A stretch of DNA of 64,000 bases from assembly GCF_016598615.1 (NCBI RefSeq), contig NZ_CP066831.1:4650001-4714000 (forward strand), given 5' to 3'. Position 1 is the stretch's first letter; each line of letters begins with the position of its first letter. This DNA is from Streptomyces liliifuscus (GTDB lineage Bacteria; Actinomycetota; Actinomycetes; Streptomycetales; Streptomycetaceae). The notes under the pieces were generated by a model. It saw nothing but the letters and a program-made list of their open reading frames with translations, did no database searches and was not told where the DNA came from. This document shows, piece by piece, positions 7,195 to 15,024 of the stretch. The translations under genes were made by a program, and so were the position numbers.

Positions 7195-8832
7195 ATGCGC
7201 AACGGGGCCAAGGCCGCCATTGTGGGCGGGGTGTTCGCTGTGATGGTGGGGGGCGCCGGGTACGGCGCGTACAACATAGTCAGCGCGGTCAGCGGCGACA
7301 GCGGCTCGGCCGGGACCAAGGCGGAGAAGAAGACCGGGCCGCCGTCGGGGGACGAGGTCGAGGAGACCAGCAGGAAGTTCTTCGCGGCCTGGGAGAAGGG
7401 CGAGGCCGCCGCGGCCGCGGCGGAGACGAACAACTCGCAGGCGGCCGGGCCCCTGCTGGTCGCCTACGGCGGCCAGGCGCACATCACCAAGGTGAAGATC
7501 ACGCCCGGTACGCCGGCGGGCACGACCGTTCCCTACTCGGTGTCGGCCACGGTGTCGTACGAGGGGAAGAGCAAGCCCCTCGCGTACAAGAGCGAACTGA
7601 CCGTCGTGCGCGGGAAGACCACGGGCAAGGCGCTGGTCGACTGGCGGCCGTCCGTCGTGCACCCGCAGCTGAAGACCGGCGACACTCTGGTCACGGGCGA
7701 GGCCGCGAGCCCGCCCATCGAGGCCGTGGACCGGGGCGGTGTTGTCCTGACCAAGGAGAAGTACCCGTCTCTCGGCCCCGTCCTGGACACGCTGCGCGAC
7801 AGGTACGGCGACAAGGCGGGCGGCACGCCCGGTGTCGAACTCGCGATCCGGCACGAGAGCGAGAGCGCGGGAGACACCTCGCTGGTGACCCTCGCCAAGG
7901 GCGAGGCGGGCAAGCTGCGCACGACGCTCAGCGCGAACGTGCAGGCGGCGGCGGAGAAGGCGGTCACGCGCTTCGCGGAGTCGTCGGTGGTCGCCGTGCA
8001 GCCGAGCACCGGGCAGGTGCTGGCGGTCGCGAACCACCGCGGGGACGCGTTCAACGCGGCGTTCCAGGGCGAGCTCGCACCCGGCTCCACGATGAAGATC
8101 ATCACCGCGGCGACCCTCATCGACAACGGCGTGGCCTCGATGAACGGCCCGGCGCCCTGTCCGCCGACCGCGACCTGGCAGAGCCAGACGTTCAAGAACC
8201 TCAAGGGCATGGAGCCCAACGAGGGTGCCTCGCTCGCCAACAGCTTCATGCGCTCGTGCAACACGGCCTTCGTGAAGCTCATCGACGGCACGGAGGCGAA
8301 CCCGCTCACGGACGAGTCGCTGACGACCGAGGCCCAGGAGCGGTTCGGTCTGGGCAAGGACTGGAAGACGGGCATCGTCTCCTTCGACGGCAGCGTCCCC
8401 GCGTCAAGCGGCCCGAACCGCGCGGCCAACGCGATCGGCCAGGGCGAGGTCCAGATGAACCCGCTGAACATGGCGTCGGTCACGGCGACCGCGATCACCG
8501 GCACGTTCCGGCAGCCCTATCTCGTGTCGCCGAAGCTCGACAACCGCCAACTGGCCACCGCACGCGGCCTGTCGAGCGACACCGCCGCCCAGCTGAAGCA
8601 GATGATGCGGCTCACCGCGACCGGCGGCACCGCCCAGGAGGCCATGCGCGGGCTCGGCGGGGACATCGGCGCCAAGACCGGCTCCTCCGAGGTCGACGGC
8701 CAGAAGACCTCCGACAGCTGGTTCACCGGCTTCCGCAACGACGTCGCGGCCGCCGCCATGACGGAGGAGGGCGGCCACGGCGGCGACGCGGCAGGCCCGA
8801 TCGTGGCCCAGGTCCTGCGGGCGGGGGGCTGA
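7195..8832 (+). CDS. penicillin-binding transpeptidase with NTF2-like N-terminal domain (copy 1)
   Basis: A 545-aa class B penicillin-binding protein, anchored by a helix at about 8-30, that should cross-link peptidoglycan outside the membrane. An MecA-N/NTF2-like domain (about 45-165) is followed by a dimerisation domain and the transpeptidase domain with SxxK at S298 (GSTMK), SxN at S354 (SCN) and KTG at K494 (KTGSSEV), so the active site is complete. The ATG at 7195 has GGAGG 9 nt upstream; the frame runs further upstream but through the operator. It is followed 143 nt later by a paralogue of the same layout. The gap contains two copies of GGGGGCACCGCTTCA (8839-8853, 8857-8871). Confidence 0.92.
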   Translation: MRNGAKAAIVGGVFAVMVGGAGYGAYNIVSAVSGDSGSAGTKAEKKTGPPSGDEVEETSRKFFAAWEKGEAAAAAAETNNSQAAGPLLVAYGGQAHITKVKITPGTPAGTTVPYSVSATVSYEGKSKPLAYKSELTVVRGKTTGKALVDWRPSVVHPQLKTGDTLVTGEAASPPIEAVDRGGVVLTKEKYPSLGPVLDTLRDRYGDKAGGTPGVELAIRHESESAGDTSLVTLAKGEAGKLRTTLSANVQAAAEKAVTRFAESSVVAVQPSTGQVLAVANHRGDAFNAAFQGELAPGSTMKIITAATLIDNGVASMNGPAPCPPTATWQSQTFKNLKGMEPNEGASLANSFMRSCNTAFVKLIDGTEANPLTDESLTTEAQERFGLGKDWKTGIVSFDGSVPASSGPNRAANAIGQGEVQMNPLNMASVTATAITGTFRQPYLVSPKLDNRQLATARGLSSDTAAQLKQMMRLTATGGTAQEAMRGLGGDIGAKTGSSEVDGQKTSDSWFTGFRNDVAAAAMTEEGGHGGDAAGPIVAQVLRAGG

Positions 8833-8975
8833 GCACGAGGGGGCACCGCTTCAGAGGGGGGCACCGCTTCACAGGTGTTCGAACTCACCCTCACAGGGCG
8901 GGACTCTAGGGTGGTGACTCTCGTTCTTGTAGGGGACCGTGAGGTAACCGGGGAAGCAGCGAAGGAACGGAAGCC

Positions 8976-10673
8976 GTGGGGAACAGAAGGCGCGCGCCTG
9001 AGCGTGGCAGGACGAAACCCGCCGTCATCGGCGGGATGATCGCCGTTGTCGTGGGCGGCGCGGGGTTCGGTGTCTACGCCCTGTACGGGGGCGGGGCCGC
9101 GGCCGACGACTCGAACTCGGCCTCCGACGCGAAGCCCGTGAAGAAGGGCCCGCTGTCGGCGACCGAGGTGAGGTCGACGGCCACGGCGTTCCTCACGGCC
9201 TGGCAGAGCGGCGATGTCACGACCGCCGCGGCCGCCACGAACGACACGGCGGCGGCCCGCACCCTGCTCACCGGCTACGGCAAGGAGGCGTACATCAAGG
9301 ATGTGACGCTCACCGCCAAGAAGCGCTCCGGCGACGCCGTCCCGTTCTCCGTCAAGGGCACGGTCGCCTACAAGGGCGGCCTGACCAAGCCTCTCGCGTA
9401 CGAGTCCGAGCTCACCGTCGTCCGTCGCGCCAAGGACGGGAAACCGCTGGTCGACTGGCACTCGGCGGTCGTGCACCCGGACCTGAAGGACGGCGACAAG
9501 CTGGTCACCGGTGAGGCCGGGACGCCGCCGGTGAAGGCGCTCGACCGGGACGGCGGCGAGCTGACCACCGCGAAGTACCCCTCGCTGGGCACGGTCCTCG
9601 ACGGTCTGCGGGAGAAGTTCGGCAAGACGGCGGGCGGCAAGGCGGGCATCGAGCTGCGGGTGATCCGCGCCGAGGCCAAGTCGAAGGACGCCGAGGGCTC
9701 CGCCAAGACCGCTTCCGACGAGAACCCCGACAAGCCGCTCCTGGAGCTGAGCAAGGGCACCCCGGGCACGGTCCGTACGACGCTCAGCCCGGGCCTCCAG
9801 GCGAGCGCCGAGCAGCAGGTGGCCAAGAAGGCCAAGTCCTCGGCCGTCGTCATCCGGCCGTCCACCGGTGAGATCCTGGCCGTCGCGAACGCCGGACACG
9901 GCTTCAACACCGCCTTCCAGGGCTCGCTGGCCCCGGGCTCGACGATGAAGATCATCACGGCGTCGCTGCTCATCGACAAGGGGCTCGCCTCGGCGAACAA
10001 GCAGCACCCCTGCCCCAAGTACTCGACGTACGGCGGCTGGAAGTTCCAGAACGACGACAAGTTCGAGATCAAGGGCGGCACGTTCAAGGCGAGCTTCGCG
10101 CGGTCCTGCAACACGGCCTTCATCAGCCAGGCCAAGAAGCTGAGCGACGACGACCTGACCAAGCAGGCCCAGCAGGTGTTCGGGCTCGGCATGGACAACT
10201 GGGCGATCGGCGTGCCGAGCTTCGACGGCTCGGTGCCGGTCCAGTCGCAGGCCCAGATGGCGGCCTCGCTGCTCGGCCAGGGCGGGGTCCGGATGAACCC
10301 GCTGAACATGGCGTCGGTCGTCGCCACCGCCAAGACGGGCACCTTCCACCAGCCCTACCTGGTGGCCCCGACGGTCGACAAGCGCACGCTCGCGAAGGCG
10401 TCCCGGTCGCTGTCGGCAGGCACGCAGGCCCAGCTCAAGGAGCTACTCCAGTACACGGCGGCGGCCGGCACGGCGGCCGAGGCCATGGCCGGTCTCGGCC
10501 CGGACTTCGGCGCCAAGACCGGCTCCGCGGAGGTCGACGGCCAGAAGAAGCCCAACGGCTGGTTCACCGCCTGGAAGGGCGACCTGGCGGCCGCGGGCGT
10601 GGTCCAGCAGGGCGGCCACGGCGGCGAAACAGCGGGCCCGATCGTGGCGGCACTACTGAAGGCAGGCAGCTAG
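8976..10673 (+). CDS. penicillin-binding transpeptidase with NTF2-like N-terminal domain (copy 2)
   Basis: A 565-aa paralogue of the preceding protein with the same plan: signal anchor at about 14-36, NTF2-like domain, dimerisation domain and transpeptidase with S322 (GSTMK), S377 (SCN) and K514 (KTGSAEV). The GTG at 8976 is preceded by GAAGGA. The two copies have clearly diverged, so the duplication is old; I recall the same pair in S. coelicolor (SCO3156/SCO3157). It is probably co-transcribed with copy 1, although the gap is long enough for its own promoter. A strong terminator follows directly. Confidence 0.92.
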   Translation: MGNRRRAPERGRTKPAVIGGMIAVVVGGAGFGVYALYGGGAAADDSNSASDAKPVKKGPLSATEVRSTATAFLTAWQSGDVTTAAAATNDTAAARTLLTGYGKEAYIKDVTLTAKKRSGDAVPFSVKGTVAYKGGLTKPLAYESELTVVRRAKDGKPLVDWHSAVVHPDLKDGDKLVTGEAGTPPVKALDRDGGELTTAKYPSLGTVLDGLREKFGKTAGGKAGIELRVIRAEAKSKDAEGSAKTASDENPDKPLLELSKGTPGTVRTTLSPGLQASAEQQVAKKAKSSAVVIRPSTGEILAVANAGHGFNTAFQGSLAPGSTMKIITASLLIDKGLASANKQHPCPKYSTYGGWKFQNDDKFEIKGGTFKASFARSCNTAFISQAKKLSDDDLTKQAQQVFGLGMDNWAIGVPSFDGSVPVQSQAQMAASLLGQGGVRMNPLNMASVVATAKTGTFHQPYLVAPTVDKRTLAKASRSLSAGTQAQLKELLQYTAAAGTAAEAMAGLGPDFGAKTGSAEVDGQKKPNGWFTAWKGDLAAAGVVQQGGHGGETAGPIVAALLKAGS

Positions 10674-10675
10674 AG

Positions 10676-10707
10676 CATGGGGCGGGGGCCGCGGCCCCCG
10701 CCCCATG
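10676..10707. terminator. perfect 32-nt palindrome, terminator after the PBP pair
   Basis: CATGGGGCGGGGGCCG is followed immediately by its exact reverse complement, three bases after the PBP stop codon. An extremely stable GC stem of this type is typical of Streptomyces terminators lacking a T-run. Confidence 0.75.
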
Positions 10708-10727
10708 GGGGCGCGGGGAACTGCGCG
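10707..10727 (+). repeat. single copy of the AGGGGCGCGGGGAACTGCGC repeat
   Basis: GGGGCGCGGGGAACTGCGCGA abuts the PBP terminator. It belongs to the interspersed family described for 16284-16740. Confidence 0.75.
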
Positions 10728-10779
10728 ACCAGCCACAACGAACCCGCAGCCGAATCCGCACCCCCAACGGCAACCCCTG

Positions 10780-11121
10780 TCAGCTGCTGACGGGGGTGGC
10801 CGTATACGTACGCCGCAGGAAGCGGATCAGCGTCTTCGAGTCGAACTGCACGACGTCCACTCCCTTCGGCGAGTGGAACTCCATGACGGCCTGGACCCGC
10901 CCGCACGGCCAGATGCGTACGTCACCGGCGGCGGCCGGAGCCCGTAGGCCCTGTTCCAGCAGGTCGCGGGCGAAGACCCACTCGTGATGGCCGGGCAGCA
11001 TGATGTGCACCCGTCGGGGGTCGGCTTCTGGGTCGTATCGAAGGGCCACCGGAACGGCGGGCGGATCCTGCGCCGCGTCCGTCACGATGTGGGCGCGCGC
11101 GTACTGCTCGACGGCGGACAT
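10780..11121 (-). CDS. ssgE: SsgA-like sporulation/cell-division regulator, probable SsgE
   Basis: A 113-aa SALP-family protein. SALPs guide septum and cell-wall events in sporulating streptomycetes; SsgE has been linked to spore separation. The family core is present: VALRYDPEADPRRVHIML, EWVFARDLLEQGL and GDVRIWPCG. The protein is shorter than the usual 130-145 aa, lacking the last helix seen in SsgA/SsgB. Assignment to SsgE rests on its position after the PBP pair, which I recall for SCO3158. The ATG at 11121 has GGGAG about 7 nt upstream. It diverges from cbiM across 178 nt. Confidence 0.82.
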   Translation of the reverse strand: MSAVEQYARAHIVTDAAQDPPAVPVALRYDPEADPRRVHIMLPGHHEWVFARDLLEQGLRAPAAAGDVRIWPCGRVQAVMEFHSPKGVDVVQFDSKTLIRFLRRTYTATPVSS

Positions 11122-11174
11122 CGATCGCTCCCTCTGTGAGCTGCTCCGTGTTTGAGCTGCTTCCTCTCCAATGT

Positions 11175-11240
11175 CGCATATTTTCCGAAATGCGCTCCCG
11201 GATTATTCGAGGTCACCTCGCTCTTGCAAGCTGTTCGCAT
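11175..11240. promoter_or_regulatory. candidate metal-responsive operator upstream of cbiM
   Basis: TTGCAA-GCTGT-TCGCAT (11224-11240) resembles the TTGCAA-N5-TTGCAA box bound by the nickel Fur-family regulator Nur of Streptomyces; the left half is exact and the right half matches at 4 of 6. A separate imperfect inverted repeat, CGCAT...ATGCG, spans 11175-11194. No cobalamin riboswitch box is visible. Confidence 0.35.
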
Positions 11241-11299
11241 TAAGCCACTATCATCGAACGGTTATAGCCAGCCGGCCTGCCCCCGGAAGCGGAGCCCTC

Positions 11300-12349
11300 A
11301 TGCACGTCCCCGACGGTTTCATCAACGCCCCCGTGTCCGTGGCCACCGGAGTGGTCGCCGCGGCGGCCGTCGCAGTGAGCCTGCGCGGTGCCCGGCGCGA
11401 ACTGGACGAGCGCACCGCCCCGCTCGCGGGTCTCGTCGCCGCCTTCATCTTCGCCGTGCAGATGCTCAACTTCCCGGTCGCGGCCGGGACCAGCGGACAT
11501 CTGCTCGGAGGCGCGCTGGCCGCGATACTCGTGGGCCCCTTCACCGGGGTCCTCTGTGTCTCGGTCGTGCTCCTCATGCAGGGCATCCTCTTCGCCGACG
11601 GCGGGCTCACCGCGCTCGGTGTGAACATCACCGTCATGGCGGTGGTCACGACGGTCGTGGCGTACACCGTCTTCCGCGGCCTTGTAAAACTCCTTCCCAA
11701 GAAGCGCCGGTCCATTACCGTCTCGGCGTTCGTCGCCGCCGTGCTCTCCGTGCCGGCCGCCGCCGCGGCCTTCACTCTGGTCTACGCGATCGGCGGCACC
11801 ACGGACGTCCCGATCGGGCAGGTCCTCACCGCCATGGTCGGCGTCCACGTCCTGATCGGCATCGGTGAGGCCGCGATCACCGCGCTCACGGTCGGCGCCG
11901 TCATCGCCGTACGACCGGACCTCGTGTACGGGGCCCGCGGTCTGACCGCGCCGCTGAAGCTGCGGGTCGGCGGGGAGCTGGTGGACACGCCCGCCGCCGA
12001 GCCCGTCCCGGTCGCCGCGCGGTCCCACCGTCCGGTGTGGCTGGCGGGCCTGGCCGCCTCCCTCGTCCTCGCGGGCTTCGTCAGCTTCTACGCCTCCGCG
12101 AACCCCGACGGCCTGGAGAAGGTCGCCGCCGACAAGGGCATCGACGCCAAGGTCGAGGACCACGCCGCCGCCGACTCCCCGCTCGCCGACTACGGCGTCG
12201 AGGGCCTCACGAACTCCCGGATCTCCGGCGGCCTCGCGGGCGTGATCGGCGTGGGTGTCACGGTCGTCGCGGGCACCGGCGTCTTCTGGGCCGTACGCAA
12301 GCGTCGTACATCCGAGACCTCGCCCTCGCAGATCGGGGAATCCGTCTGA
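11300..12349 (+). CDS. cbiM: energy-coupling factor cobalt/nickel transporter S-component CbiM/NikM fused to a PDGLE domain
   Basis: A 349-aa integral membrane metal-binding component of an ECF transporter for Co2+ or Ni2+. The N-terminus MHVPDGFINAPV carries the family's metal-coordinating MHIPDG-type motif, with the His at position 2. Six or more helices follow to about 225. The C-terminal third is a fused PDGLE domain (ANPDGLEKVAADKG, two helices), replacing the separate CbiN/NikN subunit. ATG at 11300 has GGAG 6 nt upstream. It is the first gene of a tightly coupled run with cbiQ and cbiO. Substrate cannot be settled from sequence; the fused PDGLE domain and the Nur-like box favour nickel slightly. 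Confidence 0.9.
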   Translation: MHVPDGFINAPVSVATGVVAAAAVAVSLRGARRELDERTAPLAGLVAAFIFAVQMLNFPVAAGTSGHLLGGALAAILVGPFTGVLCVSVVLLMQGILFADGGLTALGVNITVMAVVTTVVAYTVFRGLVKLLPKKRRSITVSAFVAAVLSVPAAAAAFTLVYAIGGTTDVPIGQVLTAMVGVHVLIGIGEAAITALTVGAVIAVRPDLVYGARGLTAPLKLRVGGELVDTPAAEPVPVAARSHRPVWLAGLAASLVLAGFVSFYASANPDGLEKVAADKGIDAKVEDHAAADSPLADYGVEGLTNSRISGGLAGVIGVGVTVVAGTGVFWAVRKRRTSETSPSQIGESV

Positions 12350-12350
12350 C

Positions 12351-13112
12351 ATGGGCGCAGGACACGCGCACCGGCTCTACCGGCACGGGCATTCGCCCGT
12401 GCACGCCCTGCCGCCGCACACCAAGCTCGCCGCCGTCTTCGCCTTCGTGCTGGTCGTCGTGTCGACCCCGCGCGAGGCGATGTGGGCCTTCGGGCTGTAC
12501 GCGCTGCTGCTGGCAACCGTGGCGTACGCGGCCCGCGTCCCGGCCGGTTTCCTGCTGAAGCGGCTGCTGATCGAGGTGCCGTTCGTGGCCTTCGCGGTGC
12601 TGATGCCGTTCGTGGCGCAGGGCGAGCGGGTGGACGTACTCGGCCTGTCGTTGAGCGTGAACGGGCTGTGGGGCGCCTGGAACGTGCTGGCCAAGGGCAC
12701 GCTCGGCGTCGCCGCGTCCGTCCTGCTCGCCTCGACGACCGAACTGCGCGAACTGCTGCTGGGGCTCCAGCGGTTGAAGCTCCCGCCGCTCCTCGTACAG
12801 ATCGCGTCCTTCATGATCCGTTACGGGGACGTCATCGCGGACGAGATGCGGCGGATGAGGATCGCGCGGGAGTCGCGCGGTTTCGAGGCCCGCGGTGTCC
12901 GGTCCTGGGGCGTTCTCGCCAAGTCCGCGGGCGCGCTCTTCATCCGCTCGTACGAACGCGGGGAGCGGGTGCATCTCGCCATGATCAGCCGGGGGTACGC
13001 CGGTTCGATGCCGGTCATCGACGAGGTGACCGCGTCCCGGGCGCAGTGGTCGTACGCGCTCGCCCTGCCGTCCGCCGCCCTCGTCGTGTGTCTGTTGGGA
13101 TGGACCCTGTGA
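12351..13112 (+). CDS. cbiQ: energy-coupling factor transporter transmembrane protein CbiQ
   Basis: A 253-aa T-component that couples the ATPase to CbiM. It has the N-terminal HxLPPHTKL segment typical of CbiQ, several hydrophobic helices, and two cytoplasmic coupling motifs near the middle and end (RRMRIARESRGF and the RGYAG region). The ATG at 12351 begins one base after the cbiM stop, and the end overlaps cbiO. Confidence 0.92.
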   Translation: MGAGHAHRLYRHGHSPVHALPPHTKLAAVFAFVLVVVSTPREAMWAFGLYALLLATVAYAARVPAGFLLKRLLIEVPFVAFAVLMPFVAQGERVDVLGLSLSVNGLWGAWNVLAKGTLGVAASVLLASTTELRELLLGLQRLKLPPLLVQIASFMIRYGDVIADEMRRMRIARESRGFEARGVRSWGVLAKSAGALFIRSYERGERVHLAMISRGYAGSMPVIDEVTASRAQWSYALALPSAALVVCLLGWTL

Positions 13113-13861
13113 CCGCACCCTCTCTCGAAGTCTCCGGGCTCGCCTTCGCGTACCCCGACGGCCATCAGGCCCTGTTCGGCGTCGACTTCACCGTCGGCCG
13201 CGGTGAGCGCGTGGCGCTGCTCGGGCCGAACGGCGCCGGCAAGACGACCCTCGTACTGCACCTCAACGGCATCCTGACCGGCGGCGCCGGGAGCGTGACG
13301 GTGGCCGGGCTGCCCGTCGGCCGCAAACACATGGCGGAGATCCGGCGGAAGGTCGGCATCGTCTTCCAGGACCCGGACGACCAGCTGTTCATGCCGAGCG
13401 TGCGCGAGGACGTGGCCTTCGGGCCCGCGGCCGCCGGGCTCAAGGGTCCCGAGCTGGAGGCGCGGGTGCGCACCGCCCTTGAGCGGGTCGGGATGGAGGC
13501 CTTCGCCGACCGTCCGCCGCACCACCTCTCCTTCGGGCAGCGGCGCCGGGTGGCGGTCGCGACCGTGCTTGCGATGGAGCCGGAGATCCTGGTCCTCGAC
13601 GAGCCGTCGTCCAACCTCGACCCCGCCTCGCGGCGTGAACTCGCCGACATCCTGCGGTCGTTGGACGTGACCGTGCTCATGGTCACGCACGATCTGCCGT
13701 ACGCCCTCGAACTGTGCCCGCGTGCCCTGATCCTCAGCGACGGTGTGATCGCGGCGGACGGCAGGACCGGCGAGCTTCTGTCGGACGACGAGCTGATGCG
13801 GGAGCACCGTCTGGAGTTGCCGTTCGGCTTCGACCCGCGCTCCGTGACAATGGGCGCGTGA
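13109..13861 (+). CDS. cbiO: energy-coupling factor transporter ATPase CbiO
   Basis: A 250-aa ABC ATPase that powers the cbiMQ system. Walker A is GPNGAGKTT, the Q-loop VFQDPDDQLF is of the ECF type, the signature reads LSFGQRRRVAVA and Walker B ILVLDEPSSNLD, followed by the H-loop VTHD. I place the start at GTG 13109, which overlaps the cbiQ stop as GTGA; an in-frame ATG at 13100 is possible but has no spaced ribosome site. The stop in turn overlaps the ohrR start by the same GTGA arrangement. Confidence 0.92.
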   Translation: MTAPSLEVSGLAFAYPDGHQALFGVDFTVGRGERVALLGPNGAGKTTLVLHLNGILTGGAGSVTVAGLPVGRKHMAEIRRKVGIVFQDPDDQLFMPSVREDVAFGPAAAGLKGPELEARVRTALERVGMEAFADRPPHHLSFGQRRRVAVATVLAMEPEILVLDEPSSNLDPASRRELADILRSLDVTVLMVTHDLPYALELCPRALILSDGVIAADGRTGELLSDDELMREHRLELPFGFDPRSVTMGA

Positions 13862-14376
13862 CGAACGAAGAGGTTCCGACGGCGGGTTCGCCCGACGGGG
13901 GTCCGGTGGCGGATTCGCCGGACGAGGGCGCGCCGGACGGTTCGCTGCTGCTCGACGACCAGTTGTGCTTCGCGCTGTACGCGGCCCAGCGTGCTGTGAC
14001 CGGCGCGTACCGTCCGCTTCTCGAAGCACTCGGGCTCACCTATCCGCAGTACCTGGTCATGCTCGTCCTCTGGGAGCGCGGTGAGCTCACCGTCAAGGAG
14101 CTGGCCGGGACCCTGCGGCTCGACTACGGGACCATGTCGCCGCTGCTCAAACGGCTGGAGTCGGCCGGTCTCGTCCGCCGGGAGCGTTCCGCGCTGGACG
14201 AGCGGTCGGTGCTGGTCGCGGTCACCGGGCGGGGCGAGGGGCTGCGGGAGCGAGCGGAGTGCGTGCCGTCGGCGCTGCTGGCCGGGACGCGGCTGACGGC
14301 GGACGAGGTGGCGCGGCTGCGCGAGGATCTCCGGCGGCTGACCTCGATGTTACCGGCGGTTCCTACCCCCAAGTAA
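13858..14376 (+). CDS. ohrR: MarR-family organic-peroxide sensor, OhrR type, with a TTA codon
   Basis: A 172-aa MarR-family repressor. The stretch DDQLCFALYAAQRAVTGAY places the reactive Cys of OhrR at position 37; organic peroxides oxidise it and release DNA. A winged helix follows (LTVKELAGTLRLDYGTMSPLLKRLE, DERSVLVAVTGRG). The N-terminal 30 residues are an acidic, disordered extension. A leucine TTA codon at 14350-14352 (residue 165) makes translation potentially dependent on the bldA tRNA. The GTG start overlaps the cbiO stop, so the repressor is translationally coupled to a metal transporter, while its likely target ohr lies 102 nt downstream. Confidence 0.88.
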   Translation: MTNEEVPTAGSPDGGPVADSPDEGAPDGSLLLDDQLCFALYAAQRAVTGAYRPLLEALGLTYPQYLVMLVLWERGELTVKELAGTLRLDYGTMSPLLKRLESAGLVRRERSALDERSVLVAVTGRGEGLRERAECVPSALLAGTRLTADEVARLREDLRRLTSMLPAVPTPK

Positions 14377-14398
14377 TAAGTGGCCGGAATCGGTGGAT

Positions 14399-14441
14399 AC
14401 ATTGTGTGCGATGTGTTTGTGCACTCTGTTTCTGCACTCTG
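14399..14441 (+). promoter_or_regulatory. candidate OhrR operator and direct repeats upstream of ohr
   Basis: ACATTG-TGTG-CGATGT (14399-14414) is an inverted repeat with 5 of 6 paired positions in each arm. TGCACTCTG occurs twice 13 bp apart (14420-14428 and 14433-14441). These elements fill most of the 102-nt ohrR-ohr gap. Confidence 0.4.
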
Positions 14442-14478
14442 ATTCCGCGTTCTCGCGTGCCTGGGGGTGAGGCGATCC

Positions 14479-14928
14479 ATGACCGACGCCGCTGTTGAGC
14501 TCGACAGCCGTCCCACGAAGATCATGTACGTGGCCGAGGCCACCGCACACGGGGGCCGCGAAGGGTATGTGACCAGCCAGGACGGCCAGCTGGAGCTGAA
14601 GGTCGCGATGCCTCCGGCCCTTGGCGGCGACGGTGACGGCACCAATCCTGAACAGCTGTTCGCGGCCGGCTTCAGCTCCTGCTTCCACAACGCGCTGGTC
14701 CTGGTCGGCCGCCGCGAGGGCCTCGACCTGACCGGTTCGACGGTCGCGGCGAAGGTCGGGATCGGCCCCAACAAGCAGCGCGGGTACGGACTCGCGGTCG
14801 CCCTGAGCGTCTCGCTGCCGATCCTCGACCAGGAGGTCGCGTCGAAGCTCGTGGACGCCGCCCACCAGGTCTGCCCGTACTCGAACGCGACCCGCGGCAA
14901 CATCGAGGTCACGATCCTGCTCGGCTAG
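14479..14928 (+). CDS. ohr: organic hydroperoxide resistance protein Ohr (OsmC family)
   Basis: A 149-aa thiol peroxidase that reduces organic hydroperoxides, normally with lipoyl-protein electrons. Both catalytic cysteines are present in family context, C68 (AAGFSSCFHNAL) and C132 (HQVCPYSNATRGN), as is the early ATAHGGREG segment with the conserved Arg. The ATG at 14479 has GTGAGG about 7 nt upstream. It follows ohrR, its expected repressor. Confidence 0.94.
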   Translation: MTDAAVELDSRPTKIMYVAEATAHGGREGYVTSQDGQLELKVAMPPALGGDGDGTNPEQLFAAGFSSCFHNALVLVGRREGLDLTGSTVAAKVGIGPNKQRGYGLAVALSVSLPILDQEVASKLVDAAHQVCPYSNATRGNIEVTILLG

Positions 14929-15024
14929 GAATCGCGGACCGTGGGTGGGTGTTGCACCCACTGTTCGCGGAGCAGACCGTTATCGGAGCGGGCTGGACAG
15001 GACTGGACTGGACGGAGCACGGGC

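Noticed and set aside
11122..11299. Cobalamin riboswitch upstream of cbiM.
   Set aside because: GCCACT occurs near 11244, but the B12 box and the rest of the fold are missing and the leader is too short.
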